A stretch of 64,000 nucleotides of DNA from an uncultured Roseovarius sp. (lineage in GTDB: Bacteria > Pseudomonadota > Alphaproteobacteria > Rhodobacterales > Rhodobacteraceae): positions 124,001-188,000 of the forward strand of contig NZ_CAMYMD010000059.1 of assembly GCF_947259555.1 (NCBI RefSeq). Reading direction: 5' to 3'. The notes below the pieces were generated by a model, which searched no databases, had not been told where the DNA came from, and saw nothing but the letters and a program-made list of their open reading frames with translations. This document shows, piece after piece, positions 7,073-17,385 of the stretch. The first letter of the stretch is position 1. The number at the start of each line of letters is the position of its first letter. The position numbers and the translations under genes were made by a program.

Positions 7073-9793
7073 ATGCAGACCGTAGCTTCAGCCTCACCAG
7101 CAGAACAGACACGCGCGTTGGGTTTGAGCACGATCGCCTTCACTGCCTGCTTCGCCGTGTGGACGATCTTTTCCATCATCGGTGTCTCGATCAAGGCCGA
7201 ACTCGGCCTGAATGACACGCAGTTCGGCCTGCTGGTCGCAACGCCCATTCTGACCGGGTCCATCACCCGCCTGTTTCTCGGGGTATGGACGGAAAAGTAT
7301 GGCGGCCGACTGGTATTTCCCGCTCAGATGCTTCTGACAGCCCTCGCGACCTGGGCGCTGACGCTGGCGGATACCTATGTGATGTATCTGGTTGCGGCGC
7401 TTGGCATCGGTCTGGCGGGCGGCTCGTTCATCATTGGTGTCGCTTATGTCAGTCGCTGGTATGACGCGGGTCATCAGGGCACCGCACTGGGCATTTTCGG
7501 TGCTGGCAACGTGGGGGCTGCGGTGACCAAGTTCACGGCACCCTTTGTCCTTGTCGCCTATGGCTGGCACGGGGTGGCCTATGTCTGGGCGGCGGGGCTG
7601 GCCGTTATCGCCGTTCTGTTCTTCCTGCTGGCCAAGGACGATCCCGAACTGGTGGCGCGGCGCAAGTCGGGGGCGAAGGCCCCCTCGCTCGCGCAGCAGT
7701 TCGCGCCGCTGCGGAACCTGCAGGTCTGGCGCTTCTCGCTCTACTATTTCTTCGTCTTCGGGGCCTTCGTGGCACTGGCGCTCTGGATGCCGCATTACCT
7801 GATCGACGTCTACGGCATCGACGTCAAGACGGCGGGCATGGCTGCGGCTTCGTTCAGCCTGTCGGCCTCGCTCTTCCGGGCCTATGGCGGGCATCTGAGC
7901 GACAAGTTCGGGGCCCGTCAGGTCATGTACTGGACCTTCGGCTTCTCGCTGATCTTTCTGTTCATGCTGTCCTATCCGCCGACCGAATACGTCATTGCCG
8001 GCAGGGATGGTCCGATTGCCTTCTCGACCGAAATGGGGCTCTGGCCATTCGTCATCGTCCTCTTTGGCTTGGGCTTCTTCATGAGCCTTGGCAAGGCGGC
8101 GGTGTTTAAGCACATCCCGGTGTATTACCCGGGCCATGTCGGCGCGGTCGGCGGTCTTGTCGGCATGATCGGAGGCCTTGGCGGCTTCGTTCTGCCGATC
8201 ATCTTCGGTGCGGCGCTCGATCTGACGGGGATCTACACCTCCTGTTTCGTGATCCTCTTCGGTCTCGTGGCCATCTCGCTCGGCTGGATGCACCTGTCGG
8301 TCCGCGCGATGGAGCGCAAGGCGCGCGGTGCCGAACTCGATCAGCTTCCGGCCCTGCCCGAGATGCAGGAAATCCACGTCCCCGGCAAGACCGACATGCC
8401 CAAAGTGCTGGAGGACTGGCACCCCGAGGACCCGGCGTTCTGGGAGGAAAAGGGACGCCGGATCGCCAAGCGCAACCTCTGGATTTCGATCCCAGCGCTG
8501 CTGCTGGCCTTTTCGGTCTGGATGGTGTGGTCGGTGGTGGTGGCGCGTCTGCCCGCCATCGGCTTCGATTTCACACCGGGTCAGCTGTTCTGGCTGGCGG
8601 CACTGCCGGGACTTTCGGGTGCAACGCTGCGTATTTTCTACAGCTTCATGATCCCGATCTTTGGCGGGCGGCTCTGGACGACGCTGTCGACCGCATCGCT
8701 GCTCCTGCCCGCGCTTGGGATCGGATATGCGGTGCAGAACCCGGAAACCCCCTATTTCATTTTCCTGACGCTTGCGTTGCTCTGTGGCTTCGGCGGCGGC
8801 AACTTCGCCTCCTCCATGGCCAATATCGGCTATTTCTTCCCGAAGGCCGAAAAGGGCAATGCGCTTGCGCTGAATGCGGGGCTGGGCAATCTCGGCGTCT
8901 CTGTCATGCAGTTCCTGGTGCCCATCGTCATCACGGCGGGTGTGTTCGGGGCCCTGGGCGGTCAGCCGCAGACCATGTCTGACGGTGGTCAGCTCTGGAT
9001 GCAGAACGCAGGCTTTGTCTGGGTGCCCTTCATCCTTGCGGCCACCATTGCAGCCTGGCTTGGCATGAACGACATCGCCGATGCGCGCGCCAGCTTTGCC
9101 GATCAGGCGGTGATATTCTCGCGCAAGCATAACTGGCTGATGTGTGTCCTCTATACCGGTACATTTGGCAGCTTCATCGGCTACTCGGCGGGCTTTCCGC
9201 TGCTGACCAAGCTGGCCTTTCCCGAGATCAACGCGCTCAACTACGTGTTCCTTGGACCGCTGGTGGGGGCGCTGAGCCGCGCAGCGACCGGCTGGATCAG
9301 CGACCGTTTCGGTGGCGGGCGGGTAACCTTCTGGACCTTTGCCGCGATGATCGTGGCCACCTTCGGCGTGATCTTCTTCCTCGGAATAGGCTCCTTCATC
9401 GGGTTCTTCGCCTGCTTCATGGCGCTGTTCCTGCTGACCGGCATCGGCAACGCGTCGACCTTCCAGATGATCCCGGTGATCATGGGCCGCGAGGTGCCGC
9501 GCCTCATGCCACAGCTGGGGCCGGAAGAGTGCAAGCGGCAGATTGCCATGGAATCGGGCGCAATCACCGCCTTCACCTCGGCCATCGCAGCCTATGGCGC
9601 CTTCTTCATCCCCAAAGCCTACGGCACATCCATCGCGATGACCGGAACGGCCGTGGGTGCGCTCTGGGGCTTCCTGATCTTCTACGCGATCTGTGTGGCG
9701 ATCACCTGGGCCGTCTACACCTGCCGGGGTGGCCTGCTTCACGACATCGAACACGCACGCGCGCCGCGCGACTCCACCCAACCCGCCGAGTAA
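7073..9793 (+). CDS. narK: NarK1-NarK2 fused nitrate/nitrite transporter
   Basis: 906 residues, twice the length of a single NarK. Two major-facilitator domains of about 12 helices each are joined by a hydrophilic linker around residues 415-465 (LPALPEMQEIHVPGKTDMP ... DWHPEDPAFWEEKGRR). The first half matches NarK1-type nitrate/proton symport, the second NarK2-type nitrate/nitrite exchange, as known for the Paracoccus fusion. The second half has the GFGGGNFASSMANIGYFFP nitrate signature. It is the first gene of the nar operon, 15 bases ahead of narG, with an FNR/Dnr box upstream. Confidence 0.95.
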   Translation: MQTVASASPAEQTRALGLSTIAFTACFAVWTIFSIIGVSIKAELGLNDTQFGLLVATPILTGSITRLFLGVWTEKYGGRLVFPAQMLLTALATWALTLADTYVMYLVAALGIGLAGGSFIIGVAYVSRWYDAGHQGTALGIFGAGNVGAAVTKFTAPFVLVAYGWHGVAYVWAAGLAVIAVLFFLLAKDDPELVARRKSGAKAPSLAQQFAPLRNLQVWRFSLYYFFVFGAFVALALWMPHYLIDVYGIDVKTAGMAAASFSLSASLFRAYGGHLSDKFGARQVMYWTFGFSLIFLFMLSYPPTEYVIAGRDGPIAFSTEMGLWPFVIVLFGLGFFMSLGKAAVFKHIPVYYPGHVGAVGGLVGMIGGLGGFVLPIIFGAALDLTGIYTSCFVILFGLVAISLGWMHLSVRAMERKARGAELDQLPALPEMQEIHVPGKTDMPKVLEDWHPEDPAFWEEKGRRIAKRNLWISIPALLLAFSVWMVWSVVVARLPAIGFDFTPGQLFWLAALPGLSGATLRIFYSFMIPIFGGRLWTTLSTASLLLPALGIGYAVQNPETPYFIFLTLALLCGFGGGNFASSMANIGYFFPKAEKGNALALNAGLGNLGVSVMQFLVPIVITAGVFGALGGQPQTMSDGGQLWMQNAGFVWVPFILAATIAAWLGMNDIADARASFADQAVIFSRKHNWLMCVLYTGTFGSFIGYSAGFPLLTKLAFPEINALNYVFLGPLVGALSRAATGWISDRFGGGRVTFWTFAAMIVATFGVIFFLGIGSFIGFFACFMALFLLTGIGNASTFQMIPVIMGREVPRLMPQLGPEECKRQIAMESGAITAFTSAIAAYGAFFIPKAYGTSIAMTGTAVGALWGFLIFYAICVAITWAVYTCRGGLLHDIEHARAPRDSTQPAE

Positions 9794-9808
9794 CGAAAGG
9801 AAAGCCAG

Positions 9809-12800
9809 ATGAGCCATCTGCTCGACAAACTGAACTTCTTCCAGAGCAAGGAACTGGAGCAATTCTCGGACGGCTGGGGCCAGACCACGTCAGAGAACCG
9901 CGACTGGGAAGAAACCTATCGCAACCGCTGGCGGCACGACAAGGTCGTGCGGTCCACCCACGGGGTGAACTGCACCGGGTCGTGTTCGTGGAAGATCTAC
10001 GTCAAGTCCGGCATCGTCACCTGGGAGACGCAGCAGACCGACTATCCGCGCACCCGCGCGGGCATGCCCAACCACGAGCCGCGCGGCTGCGCGCGGGGGG
10101 CTTCCTACAGCTGGTATCTCTACTCTGCCAACCGGGTGAAGAACCCGCTCATCCGCGGTGCCCTGATGCGCGCCTGGCGCAAGATGCGCGCCAAGATGAC
10201 GCCGGTGGCCGCTTGGGCCGCGATCCAGAAAGACCCGGCGTTGCGCGCCTCGATCACCACGACGCGGGGCAAAGGCGGCTTCGTGCGCGCCACTTGGGAC
10301 GAGGCGACCGAGATCGTCGCCGCCGCAAATGCCTACACTGCCAAGACCTACGGCCCCGACCGGGTTTTCGGCTTCTCGCCGATCCCGGCCATGTCGATGG
10401 TCAGCTACGCGGCAGGCTCGCGCTACCTGAGCCTGATGGGTGGCACCTGCATGTCGTTCTACGACTGGTATTGCGACCTGCCCCCCGCCAGCCCGCAGAC
10501 ATGGGGCGAACAGACCGACGTGCCGGAATCGGCTGACTGGTACAATGCGGGTTTCCTGATGCTCTGGGGCTCGAACGTGCCGCAGACCCGCACGCCCGAC
10601 GCGCATTTCTACACCGAGGTCCGCTATCGCGGCACGAAGTCAGCAGTGGTAAGCCCCGACTATTCCGAGGCCGCCAAGTTCGGCGATATCTGGCTGAACC
10701 CGCAGGCAGGCACCGACGCGGCGCTGGCGATGGCCATGGGCCATGTGATCCTGCGCGAATACCACCTCGACCGGCAGGCCGAGTATTTCGAGGAGTATGC
10801 CCGCAAATACACCGACATGCCGATGCTTGTGCGGCTCGATGAAAAGCAGGGTCAACTCGTGCCAGGCCGGATGCTGCGCGCCGACGACTTTGACGACAAG
10901 CTGGGTGAGACCAACAACCCCGACTGGAAGACCGTGGCCTTTGACGAGACCTCCGGGCAGGTCGTGGCACCCAACGGATCCATCGGCTTTCGCTGGGGCG
11001 AAGAGGGCAAGTGGAACCTCGAAGAGTGGGCGAAGGATGCCGAGACCAACCTGCGCCTGAGCCAGATCCTTGATGAGGATCACGACGAGGTAGTGGGCGT
11101 TGATTTCCCCTATTTCGGCGGCGTCGCCACCGGCGATTTCGTCAAGTGCGATCACCCCGATGTGCTCACCCGCAACATCCCCGCCAAGCGGGTGAAACTG
11201 GCGGGTGGCGAGGAGGTGCTGGTCGCGACCGTGTTCGATCTCTTTTGCGCCAATTACGGGCTTGACCGTGGTCTGGGCGGGGATTGGGTGTCTGCCGATT
11301 TCGACGACGACATGCCCTATACCCCGGCTTGGGCCGAAAAGATCACCGGAGTGGACCGCGAAAAAATCATCGCCGTGGCACGCGAATTCGCGGGCAATGC
11401 CGAGAAGACCCACGGCAAGTCGATGGTCATCCTCGGGGCCGGTCTGAACCACTGGTACCACATGGACATGAACTATCGCGGCATCATCAACATGTTGGTG
11501 ATGTGCGGCTGCATCGGGCAGGAGGGCGGCGGCTGGTCGCATTACGTCGGGCAGGAAAAGCTGCGCCCGCAGACCGGCTGGCAACCCTTGGCCTTCGCGC
11601 TCGACTGGAACCGCCCGCCGCGGCACATGAACTCGACCTCCGCCTGGTATGCCCATACCGACCAATGGCGCTATGAGACGCTGCGCGCGGGCGAAATCCT
11701 GTCGCCCACGGCACCCGATGGCGATTGGGACGTGAGCCTGATCGACTACAACATCCGTGCCGAACGGATGGGCTGGCTGCCCTCGGCCCCGCAGTTGAAA
11801 ACCAACCCACTGGAGGTGTCGAAACAGGCAAAGAAGGCGGGCAAGGAGATTAAGGACTATGTCGCTGAACAGCTGAAATCCGGCGATCTGCAAATGTCCT
11901 GCGAGGACCCGGACGCGCCCGAGAACTGGCCGCGCAATTTGTTTGTGTGGCGCTCGAACCTGCTCGGGTCTTCAGGCAAGGGGCACGAATATTTCCTCAA
12001 GCACCTTCTGGGCACCGATCACGGCGTGATGGGCAAGGATCTGGGCGAGGAAGGGCAGGCCATGCCGAAAGAGGCCGTCTGGCATGACGAGGCACCCAAG
12101 GGCAAGCTTGACCTGCTGGTCTGCATCGACTTCCGCATGTCCACCACCGCCGTCTATTCCGACATCGTCCTGCCGACGGCGAGTTGGTATGAAAAGGACG
12201 ACATGAACACGTCCGACATGCACCCGTTCATCCACCCGCTGCAGGCGGCGGTGGACCCGGCCTATGAGAGCAAGTCCGACTGGGAGATCTTCAAGGCGAT
12301 TGCGAAGAAATTCTCCGAGGTCGCGCCCGAGGTACTGGGGGTCGAGACCGATATCGTGCAGCTTCCGCTTTTGCACGACACACCGGGCGAGTTGGCGCAG
12401 GCCCATGTCAAGGACTGGAAAAAGGGTGAATGCGACCTGATCCCGGGCAAGACCGCGCCCAACTATATCGCGGTGGAACGGGATTATCCTAACCTTTACA
12501 GGAAGTTCACCTCCATAGGCCCGCTCCTGGAAAAGCTTGGCAATGGCGGTAAGGGGATCAACTGGAACACCGGTGATGAGGTGCAGGCCCTGCGCGACCT
12601 CAACGGCGAGGTTCTGGACGAGGGTGTCTCCAAGGGACAGCCGAAGCTTGAGACAGCCATTGACGCCTGTGAAATGATCCTGATGCTGGCGCCGGAAACC
12701 AACGGCAATGTCGCGGTCAAGGCGTGGGAAGAACTGGAGAAACCCACCGGGCGGCACCACGCGCATCTGGCCGAGGGCGAGCATCACAACAAGATCCGCT

Positions 12801-13555
12801 TTCGCGATATCGCGGCACAGCCGCGCAAGATCATCTCGTCGCCCACATGGTCGGGCATCGAGAGCGACAAGGTCAGCTATAACGCGGGCTATACCAATGT
12901 GCACGAGTTGATCCCGTGGCGCACCCTCACTGGGCGACAACAGCTCTATCAAGATCACCTGTGGATGCGCGCCTTTGGCGAAGGCTTCGTGGGCTACCGC
13001 CCGCCGGTCGACCTCAAGACCATCACCGCCGCCGTCAACAACGACGCGGCCGAGGGCAGCCCGCATGTGGTGCTCAACTTCATCACGCCCCATCAGAAAT
13101 GGGGCATCCACAGCACGTATACCGACAACCTCTTGATGTTGACGCTGAACCGGGGCGGACCGGTCGTGTGGATGTCCGAGGTAGACGCGCAAAAGGCCGG
13201 GTTGGTCGATAACGATTGGGTCGAGGCCTACAACATCAACGGCGCGCTGACCGCGCGAGTGGTGGTGTCCCAGCGGATCAAGCAGGGCACACTGTTCATG
13301 TATCACGCGCAGGAAAAGATCGTGAACACGCCCGGCTCCGAGAAGACCGGCCATCGCGGTGGTATTCACAACTCGGTCACCCGTGCCACGCTCAAGCCCA
13401 CGCACATGATCGGCGGCTACGCGCAGCTTTCCTACGGGTTCAACTATTACGGCACCGTTGGCAGCAACCGCGACGAATTCGTGATCGTGCGCAAGATGAA
13501 GAAGATCGACTGGCTGGATCAGCCCGCAACCGGAAAAGTGGAGGCAGCGGAATGA
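9809..13555 (+). CDS. narG: Respiratory nitrate reductase alpha subunit NarG
   Basis: 1248 residues, full length. The catalytic subunit binds Mo-bis-MGD and one 4Fe-4S cluster and reduces nitrate to nitrite at the cytoplasmic face. The cluster motif H51-x3-C55-x3-C59 with C94 is intact, and the aspartate ligand to molybdenum lies in SFYDWYCDLPP near residue 222. The N-terminus has the vestigial twin-arginine-like helix without a functional signal, as in other cytoplasmic NarG. Its stop overlaps the narH start. Confidence 0.98.
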   Translation: MSHLLDKLNFFQSKELEQFSDGWGQTTSENRDWEETYRNRWRHDKVVRSTHGVNCTGSCSWKIYVKSGIVTWETQQTDYPRTRAGMPNHEPRGCARGASYSWYLYSANRVKNPLIRGALMRAWRKMRAKMTPVAAWAAIQKDPALRASITTTRGKGGFVRATWDEATEIVAAANAYTAKTYGPDRVFGFSPIPAMSMVSYAAGSRYLSLMGGTCMSFYDWYCDLPPASPQTWGEQTDVPESADWYNAGFLMLWGSNVPQTRTPDAHFYTEVRYRGTKSAVVSPDYSEAAKFGDIWLNPQAGTDAALAMAMGHVILREYHLDRQAEYFEEYARKYTDMPMLVRLDEKQGQLVPGRMLRADDFDDKLGETNNPDWKTVAFDETSGQVVAPNGSIGFRWGEEGKWNLEEWAKDAETNLRLSQILDEDHDEVVGVDFPYFGGVATGDFVKCDHPDVLTRNIPAKRVKLAGGEEVLVATVFDLFCANYGLDRGLGGDWVSADFDDDMPYTPAWAEKITGVDREKIIAVAREFAGNAEKTHGKSMVILGAGLNHWYHMDMNYRGIINMLVMCGCIGQEGGGWSHYVGQEKLRPQTGWQPLAFALDWNRPPRHMNSTSAWYAHTDQWRYETLRAGEILSPTAPDGDWDVSLIDYNIRAERMGWLPSAPQLKTNPLEVSKQAKKAGKEIKDYVAEQLKSGDLQMSCEDPDAPENWPRNLFVWRSNLLGSSGKGHEYFLKHLLGTDHGVMGKDLGEEGQAMPKEAVWHDEAPKGKLDLLVCIDFRMSTTAVYSDIVLPTASWYEKDDMNTSDMHPFIHPLQAAVDPAYESKSDWEIFKAIAKKFSEVAPEVLGVETDIVQLPLLHDTPGELAQAHVKDWKKGECDLIPGKTAPNYIAVERDYPNLYRKFTSIGPLLEKLGNGGKGINWNTGDEVQALRDLNGEVLDEGVSKGQPKLETAIDACEMILMLAPETNGNVAVKAWEELEKPTGRHHAHLAEGEHHNKIRFRDIAAQPRKIISSPTWSGIESDKVSYNAGYTNVHELIPWRTLTGRQQLYQDHLWMRAFGEGFVGYRPPVDLKTITAAVNNDAAEGSPHVVLNFITPHQKWGIHSTYTDNLLMLTLNRGGPVVWMSEVDAQKAGLVDNDWVEAYNINGALTARVVVSQRIKQGTLFMYHAQEKIVNTPGSEKTGHRGGIHNSVTRATLKPTHMIGGYAQLSYGFNYYGTVGSNRDEFVIVRKMKKIDWLDQPATGKVEAAE

Positions 13556-15078
13556 GAGTTCGTGCGCAAATCGGCAAGGTCCTGAACCTTGATAAATGCA
13601 TCGGGTGTCACACCTGCTCGGTGACCTGCAAGAACGTGTGGACGACCCGCGAAGGCGTTGAATACGCTTGGTTCAACAATGTCGAGACCAAGCCCGGCAC
13701 CGGCTATCCCACTGACTGGGAAAACCAGAAACGCTGGAACGGGGGCTGGGTGCGTTCGGCGAGCGGAAAGCTGCAGCCTAAGCAGGGGGCCAAGTGGCGA
13801 ATTCTGGCGAATATCTTTGCCAACCCCTCGATGCCCGAGATCGACGACTATTACGAGCCGTTCGATTTCGACTATGATCACTTGAAATCCGCGCCTGACA
13901 TGGATCATTTCCCGACCGCGCGCCCGCGCTCTGCGATCACCGGCGAGCGTATGGAAAAGATCGAAAAGGGCCCCAACTGGGAGGAAATCCTCGGCGGCGA
14001 GTTCTCCAAGCGGTCGCAGGACTACAACTTCGAGAATGTGCAGAAGGAGATCTATGGAGAGTATGAAAATACCTTCATGATGTACCTGCCGCGCCTGTGC
14101 GAACATTGTCTGAACCCGACCTGTTCGGCGTCGTGCCCCTCGGGCGCGATCTACAAGCGCGAGGAGGACGGCATCGTCCTGATCGACCAGGAGAAGTGCC
14201 GCGGCTGGCGGATGTGCATCTCGGGCTGCCCCTACAAGAAGATCTACTACAACTGGGAAAGCGGCAAATCCGAGAAATGTACCTTCTGCTATCCGCGCAT
14301 CGAGTCCGGCCAGCCGACCGTGTGTTCGGAGACCTGCGTCGGTCGCATCCGTTATCTGGGCGTGATCCTCTATGATGCCGACAAGATCGAGGAAGCGGCC
14401 AGCGCCGAACGCGAGACCGATCTCTATGGCGCACAGATGGATGTGTTCCTTGACCCCAACGATCCGGAGGTGATCGAAGCGGCGCGCCGTGACGGCATTC
14501 CCGAGGACTGGATCGAGGCGGCGAAGGTCAGCCCGGTCTGGAAGATGGCGATGGATTGGAAGGTAGCCTTCCCGCTGCACCCGGAATACCGCACCCTGCC
14601 GATGGTCTGGTATATCCCGCCGCTCTCACCCATCCAGAACGCCGCGCAGGCGGGGCAGATCGCGATGAGCGACCAGATGCCCGACGTGCGCTCATTGCGC
14701 ATCCCGGTGAAGTACCTCGCCAACATGCTAACGGCGGGCGATGAGGAGCCCATCGTGCACGCGCTGGAGCGGATGTCGGCCATGCGGCTTTACATGCGGG
14801 CCCTCAGCGTCGATGGCGTGCGCGACGAGGCGATTGCCGCCCGCGTCGGCATGTCGGGCCGGGTGATCGAGGACATGTACAAGATCATGGCCATCGCCGA
14901 TTACGAGGACCGTTTCGCGATCCCCACGGCGCACCGCGAACAGAACGAAGACGGGGCTAACATTCGCGGCGGCTGCGGCTTTACCGATGGCAATGGCTGT
15001 TCTTCCGGCGAAACCGGCAAGACGACGCTCTTTGGCGGAAAGAAGAAGAATTTTGCCCTTCCGACGGAGACATTCTGA
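13552..15078 (+). CDS. narH: Respiratory nitrate reductase beta subunit NarH
   Basis: 508 residues. It carries four iron-sulfur clusters that pass electrons from NarI to NarG. Cysteine groups are visible: CIGCHTCSVTC near the N-terminus, CEHCLNPTCSASCP, CRGWRMCISGCP and CTFC...CSETCVGR. The tryptophan replacing a cysteine in CRGWRMC is the usual mark of the 3Fe-4S cluster. ATG at 13552 overlaps the narG stop; the stop shares a base with narJ. Confidence 0.98.
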   Translation: MRVRAQIGKVLNLDKCIGCHTCSVTCKNVWTTREGVEYAWFNNVETKPGTGYPTDWENQKRWNGGWVRSASGKLQPKQGAKWRILANIFANPSMPEIDDYYEPFDFDYDHLKSAPDMDHFPTARPRSAITGERMEKIEKGPNWEEILGGEFSKRSQDYNFENVQKEIYGEYENTFMMYLPRLCEHCLNPTCSASCPSGAIYKREEDGIVLIDQEKCRGWRMCISGCPYKKIYYNWESGKSEKCTFCYPRIESGQPTVCSETCVGRIRYLGVILYDADKIEEAASAERETDLYGAQMDVFLDPNDPEVIEAARRDGIPEDWIEAAKVSPVWKMAMDWKVAFPLHPEYRTLPMVWYIPPLSPIQNAAQAGQIAMSDQMPDVRSLRIPVKYLANMLTAGDEEPIVHALERMSAMRLYMRALSVDGVRDEAIAARVGMSGRVIEDMYKIMAIADYEDRFAIPTAHREQNEDGANIRGGCGFTDGNGCSSGETGKTTLFGGKKKNFALPTETF

Positions 15079-15779
15079 TGATGGACCGTACATTGAAAGC
15101 CCTGTCGCTGCTGCTGAGCTACCCCTCAACGGAGTTGCAGGCGGCGATGCCAGAAATCGCGGACGTCCTGGCAACGGATACGCGCATCGACGCAAGCCAC
15201 CGCGCGGCGTTGCAAACGCTTACCGAAAACCTGGGGCAGGGCGATATCTATGCCCTGCAAGAGGGTTACGTGATGCTCTTCGACCGCTCGCGGAGCCTGT
15301 CACTCAACCTCTTCGAGCACGTCCATGGCGAAAGCCGGGACCGGGGCGGCGCGATGGTCAGCCTGATCGAGACCTACCGGGAGGGCGGGGTCGAGCCCGC
15401 CACCTCGGAACTGCCCGATCACCTGCCGGTACTTCTGGAGTTCCTCTCCATGCGGCCCTTTGCCGAGGCACAGGACATCCTCGCCGACGCGGCGCATATC
15501 CTCGACGCGCTCGGCACGCGGCTGGAGCGGCGCGAAAGTGGTTATGCCAACGTTTTCAAAGCGCTGTCGCAGCTTTCTGGAACGCAGCCCGACGCCGAGG
15601 CATTGACCGAGATGCTGGCTCAGCCCGACGACGACCCGACCGATCTCGAGGCGCTCGACGCGGTCTGGGAGGAAACCGAAGTTACCTTTGGCCCAGACCC
15701 GAACGCAGGCTGCCCGCAGGTCCGCGACATGCTGGCGGGCATGGACGCCCCCACCACACCCCTGAACAGGAGCGCATGA
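15078..15779 (+). CDS. narJ: Nitrate reductase assembly chaperone NarJ
   Basis: 233 residues, all-helical TorD/DmsD-type chaperone. It begins MMDRTLKALSLLLSYPSTELQ and has the family segment SLSLNLFEHVHGESRDRGGAMVSL. NarJ binds the NarG N-terminus and is needed for cofactor insertion and membrane docking; it is not part of the final enzyme. Gene order narGHJI and overlapping codons confirm it. Confidence 0.95.
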   Translation: MMDRTLKALSLLLSYPSTELQAAMPEIADVLATDTRIDASHRAALQTLTENLGQGDIYALQEGYVMLFDRSRSLSLNLFEHVHGESRDRGGAMVSLIETYREGGVEPATSELPDHLPVLLEFLSMRPFAEAQDILADAAHILDALGTRLERRESGYANVFKALSQLSGTQPDAEALTEMLAQPDDDPTDLEALDAVWEETEVTFGPDPNAGCPQVRDMLAGMDAPTTPLNRSA

Positions 15780-15780
15780 C

Positions 15781-16566
15781 ATGTTCGGCAATTTCGATAT
15801 CAATTTCATCATCTTCGGGGTCATGCCTTATGTCGCGCTGACGGTGTTCCTCGTGGGCTCCGTAGTGCGCTATGAACGCGACCCCTTCACCTGGAAAAGC
15901 TCTTCCAGCCAACTCTTGCGCCGCAAGCAGCTGGTCTGGGGATCCATTCTGTTTCACGTCGGTATTCTGACGGTATTCTTCGGCCATCTGATCGGTCTCT
16001 TCACGCCGATCTGGGTACTGGATGCGCTCGGTGTTCCCTATGGTCTGAAACAGTGGATGGCGGTTCTGATTGGCGGCCCGGCGGGCATCGCCGCGCTGAT
16101 CGGCTCGACCATGCTGTTGCACCGGCGGCTGGCCGATCCACGCATTCGCGTGACCTCGACCATGCCGGATATCGTCATCATGGGGCTGATCTGGCTTCAG
16201 CTTGCCATTGGCCTTCTGACTATCACGCAGACGCTCCAGCACATGGACGGGGCCGAGATGGTCCGCTTCATGACCTGGTCGCAAAGCGTGGTGACGTGGA
16301 ACGTCAACGCCTGGGTCACGGTGGTGAATGTGCACTGGCTTTACAAGCTGCACATCTTCCTCGGGCTGATCATCACCATCCTGTTCCCGTTCACGCGGCT
16401 GGTGCATATCTGGTCGGGCTTCGCCGCTCCGTTCCGCTACCTTCTGGCGCGCTCGGGCTACCAGATCGTGCGTTCGCGCCGCCGCCGCCCGCTGGACGAA
16501 CGTCGCCGCGCCTTTGACAAGCGGCAGGGCGAGAGCAGCCCCGCAACCACGACCCCGGCGGAGTAA
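15781..16566 (+). CDS. narI: Respiratory nitrate reductase gamma subunit NarI
   Basis: 261 residues with five membrane helices, the di-heme cytochrome b that oxidises quinol. The four heme ligands are placed as in E. coli NarI: two histidines ten apart in FHVGILTVFFGH, and two eighteen apart between YKLHIFLGL and LVHIWSG. The C-terminal tail is basic and cytoplasmic. Electron donor is presumably the ubiquinol made with help from UbiTUV. Confidence 0.97.
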   Translation: MFGNFDINFIIFGVMPYVALTVFLVGSVVRYERDPFTWKSSSSQLLRRKQLVWGSILFHVGILTVFFGHLIGLFTPIWVLDALGVPYGLKQWMAVLIGGPAGIAALIGSTMLLHRRLADPRIRVTSTMPDIVIMGLIWLQLAIGLLTITQTLQHMDGAEMVRFMTWSQSVVTWNVNAWVTVVNVHWLYKLHIFLGLIITILFPFTRLVHIWSGFAAPFRYLLARSGYQIVRSRRRRPLDERRRAFDKRQGESSPATTTPAE

Positions 16567-16571
16567 GTGCG

Positions 16572-17366
16572 ATGAACGTGGCTCTTTTCCCCGATGTCGT
16601 CGTGAACGATGACACCATACCCTCGGCGGCGATTGCCGCCGAGGCCCAGAACCACACCGGTCCGCGTGAAAAGCCCGGCATCGCATGGCGCAAGGCCGCG
16701 CAGGCGCTGGCGATCCGTGCGCTTCTATTGCAGGAGGCAAGGGCACGCGGGCTGGTCCCTGACCCGATGGAACTGGCCCCCGGGCGTTTCGAGACCGAAG
16801 AGGAGGCGCTCATTCGCGCGCTTCTCGATGAGGCGCTGAGCATTCAGCCCATCACCGAGGAAGCGGTGCGTGCCGAATGGTCGAAAGACCCCGACCGCTA
16901 CCGCTCGGCCCCGTTGTGGGACGTGTCGCATATCCTCTGTGCCTGCGACCCGCGCGATGACGAAGAGCGTGCGTCAGCCGAGAGACGGGCAACGGCGCTA
17001 CTTGCCAAGCTGGATGGTGAGGCCAAGGGCTTTGCCTCAGCCGCCCGCGAGAGCGATTGCGGATCGAAGAATGCGGGTGGTCACCTGGGTCAGCTTGGCC
17101 CCGGCGACACCGTGCCGGAATTCGAAGCGGCGCTGCGCCAACTGGATGAAGGTGACATGAGCCCTGCGCCGGTGCTTTCGCGGCACGGCTGGCACATCAT
17201 CCGCCTCAATGCCATCGCGCCGGGGCAGGTGCTGCCCTATGACACCGTCCGGCCCAAGATCGCGCAGGCGCTGGAAAAGGCCGCCTGGGCGCGCGCCTCG
17301 CGGGAGTTCGTCGAGACGCTTGCCGCAGGGGCTGCCATCACCGGCGCAAGCCTCGCGCCGATCTGA
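16572..17366 (+). CDS. Parvulin-type peptidylprolyl isomerase (PpiC/NifM-like)
   Basis: 264 residues. The C-terminal half holds a rotamase domain (WDVSHILCACDP, GGHLGQLGPGDTVPEFEAAL, SRHGWHIIRLN). The N-terminal half is a helical SurA/NifM-like arm, and no signal peptide is seen, so it should act in the cytosol. Its place directly after narI suggests it folds a nitrate reductase subunit, as seen in other alphaproteobacterial nar operons; substrate is inferred. Confidence 0.88.
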   Translation: MNVALFPDVVVNDDTIPSAAIAAEAQNHTGPREKPGIAWRKAAQALAIRALLLQEARARGLVPDPMELAPGRFETEEEALIRALLDEALSIQPITEEAVRAEWSKDPDRYRSAPLWDVSHILCACDPRDDEERASAERRATALLAKLDGEAKGFASAARESDCGSKNAGGHLGQLGPGDTVPEFEAALRQLDEGDMSPAPVLSRHGWHIIRLNAIAPGQVLPYDTVRPKIAQALEKAAWARASREFVETLAAGAAITGASLAPI

Positions 17367-17385
17367 ACCTCGGGCGGCGCGGGTT

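Noticed and set aside
7094-9862. A 922-codon open frame on the - strand
   Set aside because: Antisense to narK along its entire length; composition is that of a reverse shadow of membrane helices.
11972-13405. A 477-codon open frame opposite narG
   Set aside because: Antisense shadow; narG is unbroken and conserved across this stretch.
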